From Brachybacterium ginsengisoli (GTDB taxonomy: Bacteria > Actinomycetota > Actinomycetes > Actinomycetales > Dermabacteraceae), in assembly GCF_002407065.1 (NCBI RefSeq), contig NZ_CP023564.1, forward strand, positions 3,889,254-3,953,253: 64,000 bases of DNA, in the 5' to 3' direction. Positions 24,110-32,198 of the stretch are shown here, one piece after another (positions within the stretch are counted from its first letter, which is position 1; each line of letters opens with the position of its first letter). Both the position numbers and the translations under genes were made by a program. Below the pieces are notes generated by a model that worked only from the letters and a program-made list of their open reading frames with translations, searched no databases and was not told the DNA's origin.

Positions 24110-24194
24110 GGCCTACTCTTGTCCACAACTCCCGACCACAGCCGTCACCTCGCATGAACGACATGCGCATCCGTGCGGCAGGAAGACCAGGCCG

Positions 24195-25298
24195 ATGAAT
24201 CCCCTGTTCCCCATCGAGTGGGCCGTCGCATGGCTCATGGTGAAGTTCCACGCGGTGCTGTCCGTGTTCATGGAGCCGAACTCCGGCCTCACCTGGCTGC
24301 TCTCGATCGTCGGTCTCACCGTCGTGGTCCGAACCCTGATCATCCCGCTGTTCGTGCGGCAGATCCGCGCCTCCCGCGCGATGCAGACGGTCTCGCCCGA
24401 GCTCCAGGCCGTGCAGAAGAAGTACAAGGGCAAGACCGACCAGGATTCCCGCCAGAAGATGGCGGAGGAGACCATGGCGATCTACAAGGAGGCAGGCGCC
24501 AGCCCGTTCTCCTCGTGCCTGCCGATCCTGCTGCAGATGCCGATCTTCTTCGGTCTGTTCCGCGTTCTGTTCTACAAGCTTCCCGAAGCCGCCGCCGGGA
24601 GCCCCTTCGGCCCGCTGACCACCGAGCTCGCCCAGAGCGCCTCGAACTCGACCCTCCTGGGCGATGTCACCATCGCCGACAGCTTCCTGCAGTCGGGAGA
24701 CGGCGGGATCACCACCAAGATCCTCGCCGGCGTCATCATCGCCTGCATGTCTGCGGTCACCTTCTTCACCCAGAAGGAGCTGACCATGAAGAACATGCCC
24801 AAGGCAGCTCTCGAGGGTCCGATGGCCAGCACCCAGAAGATGATGCTGTACATGCTCCCGTTCATCTACGTGATCACGGGACCGAGCATGCCGATCGGTG
24901 TGCTCATCTACTGGCTGACCACCAACGTGTGGACCTTCGCCCAGCAGTACATTGTGATCCGCGCGACCCCCACCCCCGGGTCCGACGCGGAGAAGGAGCG
25001 CCACGAGCGCATCAACGCCAAGCGTGAGAAGAAGGGTCTCGAGCCCCTGGACTTCACCCCGCCGAAGAAGGTCTCGACGGAGCCGGAGCCGGAGGCGCCG
25101 ATCCGCGTCCAGCCCAGCAAGGGCAAGGGCGGCAAGAAGCTCTCCGACGAGGAGAAGCTCGAGCGCGCCCGTGAGCTGCGAGCGAAGGCCGCCGAGGAGC
25201 GCCGCAGCGCCCAGGAGGCCGCCGGCGAGACGCCGACGGCTCCGGCACAGGGCTCCAGCGCCCTGAACAAGGGCGCGAAGAAGAAGCGCAAGAAGTGA
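24195..25298 (+). CDS. yidC: Membrane protein insertase YidC
   Basis: This 367-residue Oxa1-type insertase has family blocks WLLSIVGLTVVVRTLIIPLFVRQIRASRAM with the hydrophilic-groove arginine, a cytoplasmic coiled hairpin (VQKKYKGKTD), PILLQMPIFFGLFRVL, and PFIYVITGPSMPIGVLIYWLTTNVWTFAQQYIV. The C-terminal 90 residues are highly charged, Lys/Glu-rich, and end in KKKRKK, a ribosome-contacting type of tail. There is no large periplasmic domain, as usual for Gram-positives. Confidence 0.95.
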   Translation: MNPLFPIEWAVAWLMVKFHAVLSVFMEPNSGLTWLLSIVGLTVVVRTLIIPLFVRQIRASRAMQTVSPELQAVQKKYKGKTDQDSRQKMAEETMAIYKEAGASPFSSCLPILLQMPIFFGLFRVLFYKLPEAAAGSPFGPLTTELAQSASNSTLLGDVTIADSFLQSGDGGITTKILAGVIIACMSAVTFFTQKELTMKNMPKAALEGPMASTQKMMLYMLPFIYVITGPSMPIGVLIYWLTTNVWTFAQQYIVIRATPTPGSDAEKERHERINAKREKKGLEPLDFTPPKKVSTEPEPEAPIRVQPSKGKGGKKLSDEEKLERARELRAKAAEERRSAQEAAGETPTAPAQGSSALNKGAKKKRKK

Positions 25299-25366
25299 CC
25301 TGGTCCCCGGGAGCACAGTCGCTCCCGGGGCGCATCCCCTCACCCCAGGATTCCCCGGAGGTCCGA

Positions 25367-26038
25367 ATGAACGTCAACGACGCCACGCCCGCTTCCCTCG
25401 CGGCGGAGGAGACCGCCCCCCAGCAGGCGCCCGACGCCGAGATCCCTGAGACGGCACAGACCGCCGAGACGGCAGAGTCCGCTCAGGCGGACGATGCCGC
25501 GCAGAGCGCCGCCTCGGAGGACGCGGACCGGTCCACCGAGGACGAGTCCGACGAGGCCGAGACCGCCGAGGAGCGCGTGAAGCGCCTCGAGGAGGAGGGC
25601 GACATCGCCGCCGACTACCTCGAGGAGCTCCTGGACATCACCGATCTCGACGGTGACATGGACATCGACGTGGACGGCGATCGCGCCTCCGTGGAGATCC
25701 GGGGCGCGGACCGCCTCGCAGAGCTCAACCGTCCCAAGGGCGAGCTGCTCGACGCCCTCCAGGAGCTCGCGCGCCTGGCGGTGCAGACCCGCACCGGGCA
25801 GCGCTCGCGCCTGATGCTCGACATCGGCGGCTTCCGCGAGGAGCACAAGAACAGCCTCGAGGAGCTCGCGGCGACCGCCATCGCGGAGGCCAAGGAGTCC
25901 GGCGCACCCGTGCCGATGCGGGCCATGAACCCCTTCGAGCGCAAGGTCGTCCATGACGTCGCCAAGCGCGAGGGCCTGCGCTCCGAGTCCGACGGCGACG
26001 GCAAGAACCGTCACGTCGTCATCTACCCGGCTTCCTGA
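25367..26038 (+). CDS. jag: Jag/KhpB-type RNA-binding protein (KH and R3H domains)
   Basis: This 223-residue protein has an acidic, Glu/Ala/Asp-rich N-terminal 70 residues. A KH-like domain follows (ITDLDGDMDIDVDGDRASVEIRG, ALQELARLAV), then an R3H domain with MNPFERKVVHDVAKREGLRSESDG. This is the conserved RNA-binding partner gene of yidC, implicated in cell-wall and division control in Gram-positives. An in-frame GTG at 25295 overlaps the yidC stop, but ATG 25367 behind a perfect GGAGGT ribosome site is preferred. Confidence 0.92.
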   Translation: MNVNDATPASLAAEETAPQQAPDAEIPETAQTAETAESAQADDAAQSAASEDADRSTEDESDEAETAEERVKRLEEEGDIAADYLEELLDITDLDGDMDIDVDGDRASVEIRGADRLAELNRPKGELLDALQELARLAVQTRTGQRSRLMLDIGGFREEHKNSLEELAATAIAEAKESGAPVPMRAMNPFERKVVHDVAKREGLRSESDGDGKNRHVVIYPAS

Positions 26039-26043
26039 GGCCC

Positions 26044-26721
26044 GTGGTGCAGCCCCTGCCCGACTCCCTGCGCCCGACGGCGGAGCGTCTCTTCGGTGAT
26101 CGTCTCGAGCTCGCCGAGCGCTTCGTCGCGCTCCTGGCCGAGCAGGGGCCGGAGCGCGGCCTGATCGGCCCCCGGGAGGTCGACCGGCTGTGGGAGCGGC
26201 ATCTGCTCAACTGCGCCCTGATGGTCGACGGGATCCGGGTCGCGCAGCCGGAGGCGACCACGCTCGCGGATGTCGGGTCCGGTGCCGGCCTGCCGGGAGT
26301 GGTGATCGCGATCGCCCGTCCTGACCTGCAGGTCACCCTGATCGAGACCATGCAGCGCCGCACCACCTGGCTCGAGGAGGTCGATGCCGACCTCGGCCTC
26401 GGCCTCGAGGTGGTCCGGGCACGCGCGGAGGATCTGCACGGATCCCGCAGCTTCGACGTGGTCACCGCCCGTGCGGTCGCCGCCCTCGACAAGCTGGCCC
26501 GGTGGACCCTGCCGCTGGTCGCCGACGGCGGCTCGCTGCTGGCCATGAAGGGCTCCTCCGCAGCGGAGGAGATCGGGAAGTCCCACAAGGTCCTCTCCCG
26601 GCTCGGAGGCGAGGATGCCACCATCTCGCTCTACGGGGTGGGCGAGGTCGAGGTTCCCACTACAGTGGTCCAAGTGCGTCGCCGAACGAAGGCGACCAGG
26701 AAGGGAGACGCACGTGGCTGA
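26044..26721 (+). CDS. rsmG: 16S rRNA m7G527 methyltransferase RsmG
   Basis: This 225-residue SAM-dependent methyltransferase has the RLWERHLLNCALMVD opening, motif I ADVGSGAGLPGVVIA, the acidic VTLIETMQRRTTWL loop, and FDVVTARAVAALDKLARW. It methylates G527 of 16S rRNA; loss confers low-level streptomycin resistance in known homologues. GTG at 26044 or 26047 is the start, five bases past the jag stop. Its 3' end overlaps parA if parA starts at GTG 26714. Confidence 0.94.
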   Translation: MVQPLPDSLRPTAERLFGDRLELAERFVALLAEQGPERGLIGPREVDRLWERHLLNCALMVDGIRVAQPEATTLADVGSGAGLPGVVIAIARPDLQVTLIETMQRRTTWLEEVDADLGLGLEVVRARAEDLHGSRSFDVVTARAVAALDKLARWTLPLVADGGSLLAMKGSSAAEEIGKSHKVLSRLGGEDATISLYGVGEVEVPTTVVQVRRRTKATRKGDARG

Positions 26722-27637
26722 ACAGCGCGATGATTCCTCCCCGGAGCGCGGCACGATGGAAGACACCCCGCTGATGCGCGAGCTCGCCCGGGATCATGCC
26801 CGTCGGAAGAAGCTCGAGGGTCTCGACTTCCCGCGGTCGGGGACCACCCGGATCATCACCGTGGCCAATCAGAAGGGCGGGGTCGGCAAGACCTCCTCGA
26901 CGGTCAACATGGCGGCTGCGCTGTCCATGGGCGGTCTGAACGTGCTGGTGATCGATGCGGACCCGCAGGGGAACACCTCCACGGCGCTGAGCATCGAGCA
27001 TCATGCCGAGGTGCCGAGCATGTACGAGGTGCTGGTGGAGTCCGCTCCGCTCTCCGACGTCGTGCAGCAGGTCCCCGACATGCCGGGGCTGCAGTGCGCT
27101 CCGGCCACGATCAACCTCTCCGGAGCCGAGATCGAGCTGGTCTCGCTGGTGGCCCGTGAGAACAGGCTGCGCAACGCGATCCGCGACCACCTCGAGCAGC
27201 GCGAGCAGGAGGGCGAGGAGCCGCTGGACTACGTGCTCATCGACTGCCCGCCCTCGCTGGGCCTGCTGACGGTCAACGCGCTGGTCGCCGCGCGCGAGGT
27301 GCTGATCCCGATCCAGGCCGAGTACTACGCGCTCGAGGGCCTCTCGCTGCTGCTGAACAACATCGATCTGATCCGCCAGCATCTGAATCCTGATCTGGTG
27401 GTCTCCACGATCATGCTCACGATGTACGACGCGCGGACCCGTCTGGCGGCCCAGGTGGCCCAGGACGTGCGCGATCACTTCCCGGAGCAGACGCTCGAGA
27501 CCTCCATCCCGCGATCGGTGCGGATCTCGGAGGCACCGAGCTACGGCCAGACGGTGCTCACCTATGACCCGAGCTCCAGCGGCGCGCTCGCCTACCGTGC
27601 TGCGGCGCACGAGCTCAACTCCCGCTCCTCTCCCTGA
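26714..27637 (+). CDS. parA: Chromosome partitioning ATPase ParA (Soj)
   Basis: This 307-residue deviant-Walker ATPase has QKGGVGKTSSTVNMAAAL with the signature lysine, VLVIDADPQGNTSTAL, and the YVLIDCPPSLGLLTVNAL switch. It cycles on DNA and moves ParB-parS complexes away from the origin. GTG at 26714 follows GGAAGGGAG and overlaps rsmG by 8 nt; ATG at 26756 is an alternative that removes 14 residues. The short N-terminal leader before the Walker domain is normal for chromosomal ParA. Confidence 0.95.
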   Translation: MAEQRDDSSPERGTMEDTPLMRELARDHARRKKLEGLDFPRSGTTRIITVANQKGGVGKTSSTVNMAAALSMGGLNVLVIDADPQGNTSTALSIEHHAEVPSMYEVLVESAPLSDVVQQVPDMPGLQCAPATINLSGAEIELVSLVARENRLRNAIRDHLEQREQEGEEPLDYVLIDCPPSLGLLTVNALVAAREVLIPIQAEYYALEGLSLLLNNIDLIRQHLNPDLVVSTIMLTMYDARTRLAAQVAQDVRDHFPEQTLETSIPRSVRISEAPSYGQTVLTYDPSSSGALAYRAAAHELNSRSSP

Positions 27638-27724
27638 CTTCGTTCCACGGTTCCCTGACGCGACGCCGCGCGCCGGATCCGTGGTCACTCCGACGGCGAC
27701 GACATCTCTGGAAGGACAACGGCC

Positions 27725-29581
27725 ATGACGCAGAAGCGAGGACTCGGTCGAGGACTCGGTGCCCTGATCCCGGGCGCCGGCTCGACCCCTGCGCCTGACC
27801 AGGGGCTTCGTACGCGAACGCAGGCGCCGTCGAGCTCCTCCGGAGAGTCGGCGAGCACTCGTCCGGTGGACATGTTCTTCTCCGGGGAGAGCGTCAGCCG
27901 CCAGGAGGAGAATGCGCAGCGCGGCCGAGCCGGCACGAAGGACCTCGCCACCGGCATGGCACGCGCCGCCGCGGAGCGTCGTGGTCGCACCGCCGGCAGC
28001 TCCTCGCGGCGTTCGGCCGCAGTGAAGGACGAGGGCGCATCCGCCCCGGCCGACGAGGCGGAGAAGGCCGGCACGACGCGCAGGAGCGCAGGAGCGAAGA
28101 GCACCGCCTCCGCGTCGAAGACCTCGACGGCGAAGTCGTCCACCACGAAGTCCTCCACAACGAAGTCCTCCGCAGCGAAGTCCTCCGGCGCGAAGGCTCC
28201 GGCCTCGAAGGCCTCTCCCAAGGCATCGACCTCCCAGGCCACGACCGCGAAGTCCTCGACCGCGAAGAAGACGGCTCCCACCAAGTCCTCGACCACCCGT
28301 TCCACCGCGAAGGAACCCGCGAAGGCAGCACCGAAGAAGGCTGCTCCGGCCCGCGCCGCGGCGGAGGCGGCTGCTCAGCCGGCCGACGACTCCGCAGCGA
28401 TCACGACACCGTCCCCCGAGGTGGCGGCCCCTGCCGCACCGGAGACCACGGCGGCGCCCACGAGCACCCCCGCTCCGCGCGAGCCCGACCCGACGGACGC
28501 CGCCGCGACCGAGGACGCGCCTGAGTCCGAGCAGGCCGCTCCGGCCCCGGAGGCCGTCGAGGACAGCCCCGTGGTCGACGTCGAGGCCGTCACCCCGACC
28601 TCCGCCCGTGCGGAGGAGAGCACCGCCGCGGAGGTTCCCGCGGCAGAGGCCCCTGCAGCCCCGGAGGAGGACTCCTCCCCGAGCTCCGAGGAGCCCGTGG
28701 CCGATGAGCCGGAGGTCTCGGAGGACCGCGGCCTGGTCAGCGTTCCCGGCGCAGAGTTCGCTGAGCTCCCGATCCATGAGGTCCGGGAGAACCCGCGCAA
28801 CCCGCGCACGATGTTCGACGATGACGAGCTCGATGAGCTCGCCTACTCGCTGCGCGAGGTCGGTGTCCTGCAGCCGGTGGTGGTCCGCCCGATCCCGGTC
28901 ACGGAGGACGGCGAGTCCTTCGAGCTGGTGATGGGTGAGCGTCGATGGAGGGCCGCGCGTCGTGCGGGGCTGCAGTCCATCCCGGCGATCATCCGTGAGA
29001 CCAGCGATGACGATCTTCTGCGCGACGCTCTCCTGGAGAACCTGCACCGCAGCCAGCTGAACCCGCTCGAAGAGGCCAACGCCTACCAGCAGCTCCTGGA
29101 CGACTTCGGATGCACGCAGGACGAGCTCGGTGACCGCATCGGCCGCTCGCGCCCGCAGATCACGAACACACTGCGTCTGCTGCGCCTTCCTGCGCTCGTC
29201 CAGCGCCGTCTTGCGAGCGGGGCCATCAGCGCCGGGCATGCCCGTGCCCTGCTCTCCCTCGATGACCCGCGTCTGATGGAGGAGCTCGCCCAGCGCATCG
29301 TCCAGGAGGGCCTGAGCGTGCGCGCCGTGGAACGTCTCGTGGCACGAGGTGGCCAGCAGCAGGGCCCCCGCACGGTCCGACGCAGCACCTATGATCCCCA
29401 CGTCGTGGATCTGACGAGCCGCCTCTCGAATCGGCTCGAGGCTCCCGTCCGGATCGACGTGGGGAAGCGGAAGGGTCGCATCACCCTCGAGTTCACGAAC
29501 GTCGAGGACCTCGAGCGCCTGGTCGAGAACATGGGTCTGGGCCTCTCCCTCCCCACCGGGGAGCACGCCTCCGAGGACTGA
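27725..29581 (+). CDS. parB: Chromosome partitioning protein ParB with very long N-terminal extension
   Basis: The 618-residue protein ends in a normal ParB. From about residue 348 are the nuclease/CTPase domain with LPIHEVRENPRNPRTMFD and the CTP-binding GERRWRAARRAG, a helix-turn-helix DRIGRSRPQITNTLRLLRL, and a C-terminal dimerisation domain. Most chromosomal ParBs total about 300-380 residues. Here the first 345 or so include the usual N-terminal peptide (MTQKRGLGRGLGALIP, which contacts ParA) followed by about 320 residues of low complexity. One block at about 125-220 is Lys/Ser/Thr/Ala-rich with repeats of KSST and KSSA; the next at 220-335 is acidic Ala/Pro/Glu-rich. The adjacent 2-kb field of parS-like sites is its expected target. 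Confidence 0.95.
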   Translation: MTQKRGLGRGLGALIPGAGSTPAPDQGLRTRTQAPSSSSGESASTRPVDMFFSGESVSRQEENAQRGRAGTKDLATGMARAAAERRGRTAGSSSRRSAAVKDEGASAPADEAEKAGTTRRSAGAKSTASASKTSTAKSSTTKSSTTKSSAAKSSGAKAPASKASPKASTSQATTAKSSTAKKTAPTKSSTTRSTAKEPAKAAPKKAAPARAAAEAAAQPADDSAAITTPSPEVAAPAAPETTAAPTSTPAPREPDPTDAAATEDAPESEQAAPAPEAVEDSPVVDVEAVTPTSARAEESTAAEVPAAEAPAAPEEDSSPSSEEPVADEPEVSEDRGLVSVPGAEFAELPIHEVRENPRNPRTMFDDDELDELAYSLREVGVLQPVVVRPIPVTEDGESFELVMGERRWRAARRAGLQSIPAIIRETSDDDLLRDALLENLHRSQLNPLEEANAYQQLLDDFGCTQDELGDRIGRSRPQITNTLRLLRLPALVQRRLASGAISAGHARALLSLDDPRLMEELAQRIVQEGLSVRAVERLVARGGQQQGPRTVRRSTYDPHVVDLTSRLSNRLEAPVRIDVGKRKGRITLEFTNVEDLERLVENMGLGLSLPTGEHASED

Positions 29582-29597
29582 GCTCTACAACGCGTAT

Positions 29598-29629
29598 CTG
29601 AGGGGACCCGCTTCGGCGGGTCCCCTCAG
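29598..29629 (+). terminator. parB terminator with UUCG tetraloop
   Basis: A perfect 14-bp stem (29598-29611 with 29616-29629) is capped by a C-TTCG-G tetraloop 17 bases after the parB stop. It should be very stable and marks the end of the rpmH-parB cluster. Confidence 0.85.
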
Positions 29630-29751
29630 TGCGTTTCGGAGGGTGGCGCACCACAGCGCCGGGTACCGGAGTAAGGGCGCGGCTCCAGGACTCGTGAGGG
29701 CGACCTCCACCGATGCTGACAGGTGGAATGGCTGCGTCAGATCAGTGGGAG

Positions 29752-29854
29752 TTGTCCACAACTCGCGCACTGTGAGCCTTCAGATTCCGGACAGAGCGCC
29801 AGGTCGGAGCGGGATTCGAAAGTTTTCCACCGCTGTGTACAACTCTGTGGATAT
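29752..29854. promoter_or_regulatory. DnaA-box-like group, left of parS array
   Basis: Sites are TTGTCCACA (29752-29760), TTTTCCACC (29823-29831), TGTGTACAA (29834-29842) and TGTGGATAT (29846-29854). The last two are 12 bp apart in one orientation. They resemble TTATCCACA or its complement with one or two changes. Confidence 0.5.
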
Positions 29855-29975
29855 CTCCGATTCCTCACGCCCTCTCCTGCGCGCGAGTCACCGGACGCAC
29901 ACCTGTCGCAGCCGGGGCCCAGTGCTTGGCCGGCCGTGCCCGGCAAGCCTGAGACGATCTTCCCTCCCGAAGCGA

Positions 29976-29991
29976 TGTTGCACGGGAAACA
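29976..29991. promoter_or_regulatory. parS-like site 1
   Basis: TGTTGCACGGGAAACA matches the ParB site TGTTTCACGTGAAACA at 14 of 16 positions. Confidence 0.75.
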
Positions 29992-30054
29992 CTCTTGACG
30001 CAGCGGGCGAAGCGCTGCGCGCTGCGTCGCACGGTGACGCGGGCCTTCCGGTGG

Positions 30055-30070
30055 AGTTTCCCGTGGAACA
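30055..30070. promoter_or_regulatory. parS-like site 2
   Basis: AGTTTCCCGTGGAACA matches at 13 of 16 positions. The left half is the altered one (CCCGTG centre). Confidence 0.65.
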
Positions 30071-30269
30071 CCGTTCATAGCGGGGGTTCCTCCGCAGACA
30101 AGAGGCCAGGGATGCCCGCACGTCTCCCCGATGACCACGGGTGTGCTGGACGAGGAGTCCAATCTCGACCTTGCCCGGCCAGTGGCGTGCTTGGGGAAGC
30201 TGTTGACGTGCACCTTTGGGTTGAACTGACTAGAGCCCTGCCCAGCTATCGGGGTCCCAGTGCCGGCGT

Positions 30270-30285
30270 AGTTCCCCGTGAAACG
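30270..30285. promoter_or_regulatory. parS-like site 3
   Basis: AGTTCCCCGTGAAACG matches at 12 of 16 positions. The right half GTGAAAC is intact. Confidence 0.6.
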
Positions 30286-30329
30286 TCGATGACTGCGACA
30301 GCGAGCGGTGACTAGACGCGGCCATCGTG

Positions 30330-30345
30330 TGCTTCACGTGAAACC
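30330..30345. promoter_or_regulatory. parS-like site 4 (canonical centre)
   Basis: TGCTTCACGTGAAACC matches at 14 of 16 positions and keeps the palindromic CACGTG centre. Confidence 0.8.
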
Positions 30346-30414
30346 CACCCACGCTGACGTGCTGAATGCATGACCCACAGCTCCCGCATCCAGCACAATG
30401 CCCGCAGAGTTGTG

Positions 30415-30430
30415 GGATTCACGTGAAACA
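30415..30430. promoter_or_regulatory. parS-like site 5 (canonical centre)
   Basis: GGATTCACGTGAAACA matches at 14 of 16 positions and keeps the CACGTG centre. Confidence 0.8.
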
Positions 30431-30571
30431 TGGGAGCTCGGCGGCTGGCGCAGATCACGCTTGATGGCCAACGGCATGAGTCGATGAGACTCTTGCTTAT
30501 AACGTTGAGCGGAGTTCCGAACCGCCACGGAGGGCGATGCTCGAGCCCACAGCGGTCGACGTCGGACGTGA

Positions 30572-30587
30572 GGTTTCACGGGAAACG
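30572..30587. promoter_or_regulatory. parS-like site 6
   Basis: GGTTTCACGGGAAACG matches at 13 of 16 positions. The inner 14 bases differ at one (CACGGG centre). Confidence 0.75.
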
Positions 30588-30677
30588 CGTCGCAGGGCAG
30601 CTATCGCCTCGACGCTGACATCTGCCGCAGCAGTGAGGACATGTCTCCCGTCCCGTGCGGTGTCATTGGCCGCATCC

Positions 30678-30693
30678 CGTTCCACGTGAAACA
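30678..30693. promoter_or_regulatory. parS-like site 7 (canonical centre)
   Basis: CGTTCCACGTGAAACA matches at 14 of 16 positions and keeps the CACGTG centre. Confidence 0.8.
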
Positions 30694-30804
30694 AGGCGCC
30701 GTGCGATGTGCTCGTATCTTGATTCCCTGTCCTGTCGCGGAGAATGTCGCGGTTCCGTTGGTACTGATGGATCAGCTGAGTCCACAAGGGGAGTGTGGGT
30801 TCGA

Positions 30805-30820
30805 TGTTTCCCGTGAAACC
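30805..30820. promoter_or_regulatory. parS-like site 8
   Basis: TGTTTCCCGTGAAACC matches at 14 of 16 positions (CCCGTG centre). Confidence 0.78.
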
Positions 30821-30910
30821 CGACAGGCGCGGGACCGTACGAGCTGCTTCGAGTCCATACAGCTCACTGGATTGGACGAAGGTCGTTTGAACGGGACTGC
30901 GCGCAACTGA

Positions 30911-30926
30911 TGTTTCCCGTGAAACT
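30911..30926. promoter_or_regulatory. parS-like site 9
   Basis: TGTTTCCCGTGAAACT matches at 14 of 16 positions (CCCGTG centre), in the same orientation as site 8 and 106 bp from it. Confidence 0.78.
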
Positions 30927-31113
30927 CGTCATCGACGCGCAGCTCATCTACTCAACGAAAGTTGAGCCCTGCCCTCGTCTCCCGAGGGGAGCGTGTATCG
31001 GTGAGTCTCCATGGCCGGGGAACAGCCCTTCCCGGTCGCAGCGAGAAGTCTCGGTGCTCCTAGAGCGCTCTCTGGAGCCTTCGCTAACGTCAGCAACAGG
31101 GTTGCGCAACCTG

Positions 31114-31129
31114 CGTTTCACGGGAAACT
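31114..31129. promoter_or_regulatory. parS-like site 10
   Basis: CGTTTCACGGGAAACT matches at 13 of 16 positions. The centre CACGGG is the reverse complement of that of sites 8 and 9. Confidence 0.75.
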
Positions 31130-31344
31130 TCGGCTAGAGCCGACTTGGCGAAGCGCATGCTCACGCCCGCAACGTCGGCTAGGCGTCAACCCCTACAGTT
31201 TAGGGCTGGCTGACCGTACCCGAGTGTGCAATGCAGCCACTCCCCGGGGCTGATGGCTTCGGGCGAGGGTGCTCTCTGCGGAGCATTGGACTTGGGCACG
31301 CTGAGCTCCTGCCTCGACTGTCGTGCAGTATGAACTGGAAGCAG

Positions 31345-31360
31345 CGTTTCACGGGAAACC
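31345..31360. promoter_or_regulatory. parS-like site 11
   Basis: CGTTTCACGGGAAACC matches at 13 of 16 positions (CACGGG centre). Confidence 0.75.
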
Positions 31361-31424
31361 TTCACCCGCGCGGCAGTGTCGCAGTTGCGGAGGATGGCGT
31401 GACGTACCGGTGAGCGGGCCGTGA

Positions 31425-31440
31425 CGTTTCACGGGAAACT
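31425..31440. promoter_or_regulatory. parS-like site 12
   Basis: CGTTTCACGGGAAACT is identical to site 10 across all 16 bases. Confidence 0.75.
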
Positions 31441-31605
31441 GCTGCTGCGACGGGGGTTGCTCCCCGGACGTAGCACGAACACTGCCCCGCGGCGGGTGTG
31501 AAGAGAGATGATCCGACGAGCTGGACACGCAGTTCCATGACGAGCTGCCAGCGATCACCCCGATGACCTGAAGTGTCACTGAGGATTCATCTGCGCTCCC
31601 GCCGG

Positions 31606-31621
31606 CGTTTCACAGGAAACC
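31606..31621. promoter_or_regulatory. parS-like site 13 (weak)
   Basis: CGTTTCACAGGAAACC matches at 12 of 16 positions. The central CG step is lost. Confidence 0.55.
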
Positions 31622-31744
31622 ACAACGAGTGCCGGCGATCGGAGAACGGACAGCACGTCTCGTCCTCCATCTCGAGCAGCGCATGAGAGGGACTCACCCA
31701 CTTCCGTCCTCTGACACCCGCGCGACAGAAATCGCATCAGCACA

Positions 31745-31760
31745 GGTTTCACGGGGAACC
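31745..31760. promoter_or_regulatory. parS-like site 14 (weak)
   Basis: GGTTTCACGGGGAACC matches at 12 of 16 positions. The left half GTTTCAC is intact. Confidence 0.55.
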
Positions 31761-31944
31761 ATCATCTGCTCAGCCCCACTCTCCGCGGTGAGAGTTCCAG
31801 CGCCTTGCGACGATCCCATGGCGTGGGCGGCGCCTCGATACTCGTCGTGCGAAGACGTGGAATCAGCGCCCGCACGGAGCGCGACGCTGCCGGACAGCGA
31901 TCACACGCCTTGTCATTCTCCGTGCGCAATGCACAAGTGCACAG

Positions 31945-32198
31945 TGTGGGAAAGAATGTGGATAACCAGGGATAGACACCTGTATGAAAGGTGTTCTGAA
32001 AGTGGCCGCGAGGCATCCGACTCCCTCGCGCAGATCGTCGCCACCTGCAGGTACCCACCATCACTGCAGGTCAGAGGGCTGTGTGAGGGTCAGATCTCAC
32101 TGTGCACCGACCGCACCCATCCACAGTCAACTGTGGACAGACCTGTGGACGGGACCGTGGAACGCTGTGTACACCGTTGTGGATAACTGTGTGGACAG
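31945..32198. promoter_or_regulatory. DnaA-box cluster with a 12-bp-phased array, right of parS array
   Basis: The group has two perfect consensus boxes, TGTGGATAA at 31957-31965 and 32178-32186, plus TGTGGGAAA at 31945. Six nonamers in one orientation start at 32132 (TGTGGACAG), 32144 (TGTGGACGG), 32156 (CGTGGAACG), 32166 (TGTGTACAC), 32178 (TGTGGATAA) and 32190 (TGTGGACAG): spacings of 12, 12, 10, 12 and 12 bp. An opposing box overlaps 32117-32125. Close, same-handed spacing is what cooperative DnaA oligomers need. Confidence 0.7.

Noticed and set aside
26660..29566. 968-codon minus-strand open frame opposite parA/parB
   Set aside because: It is Gly/Arg/Leu-repetitive antisense of the low-complexity parB region, with no recognisable motif.
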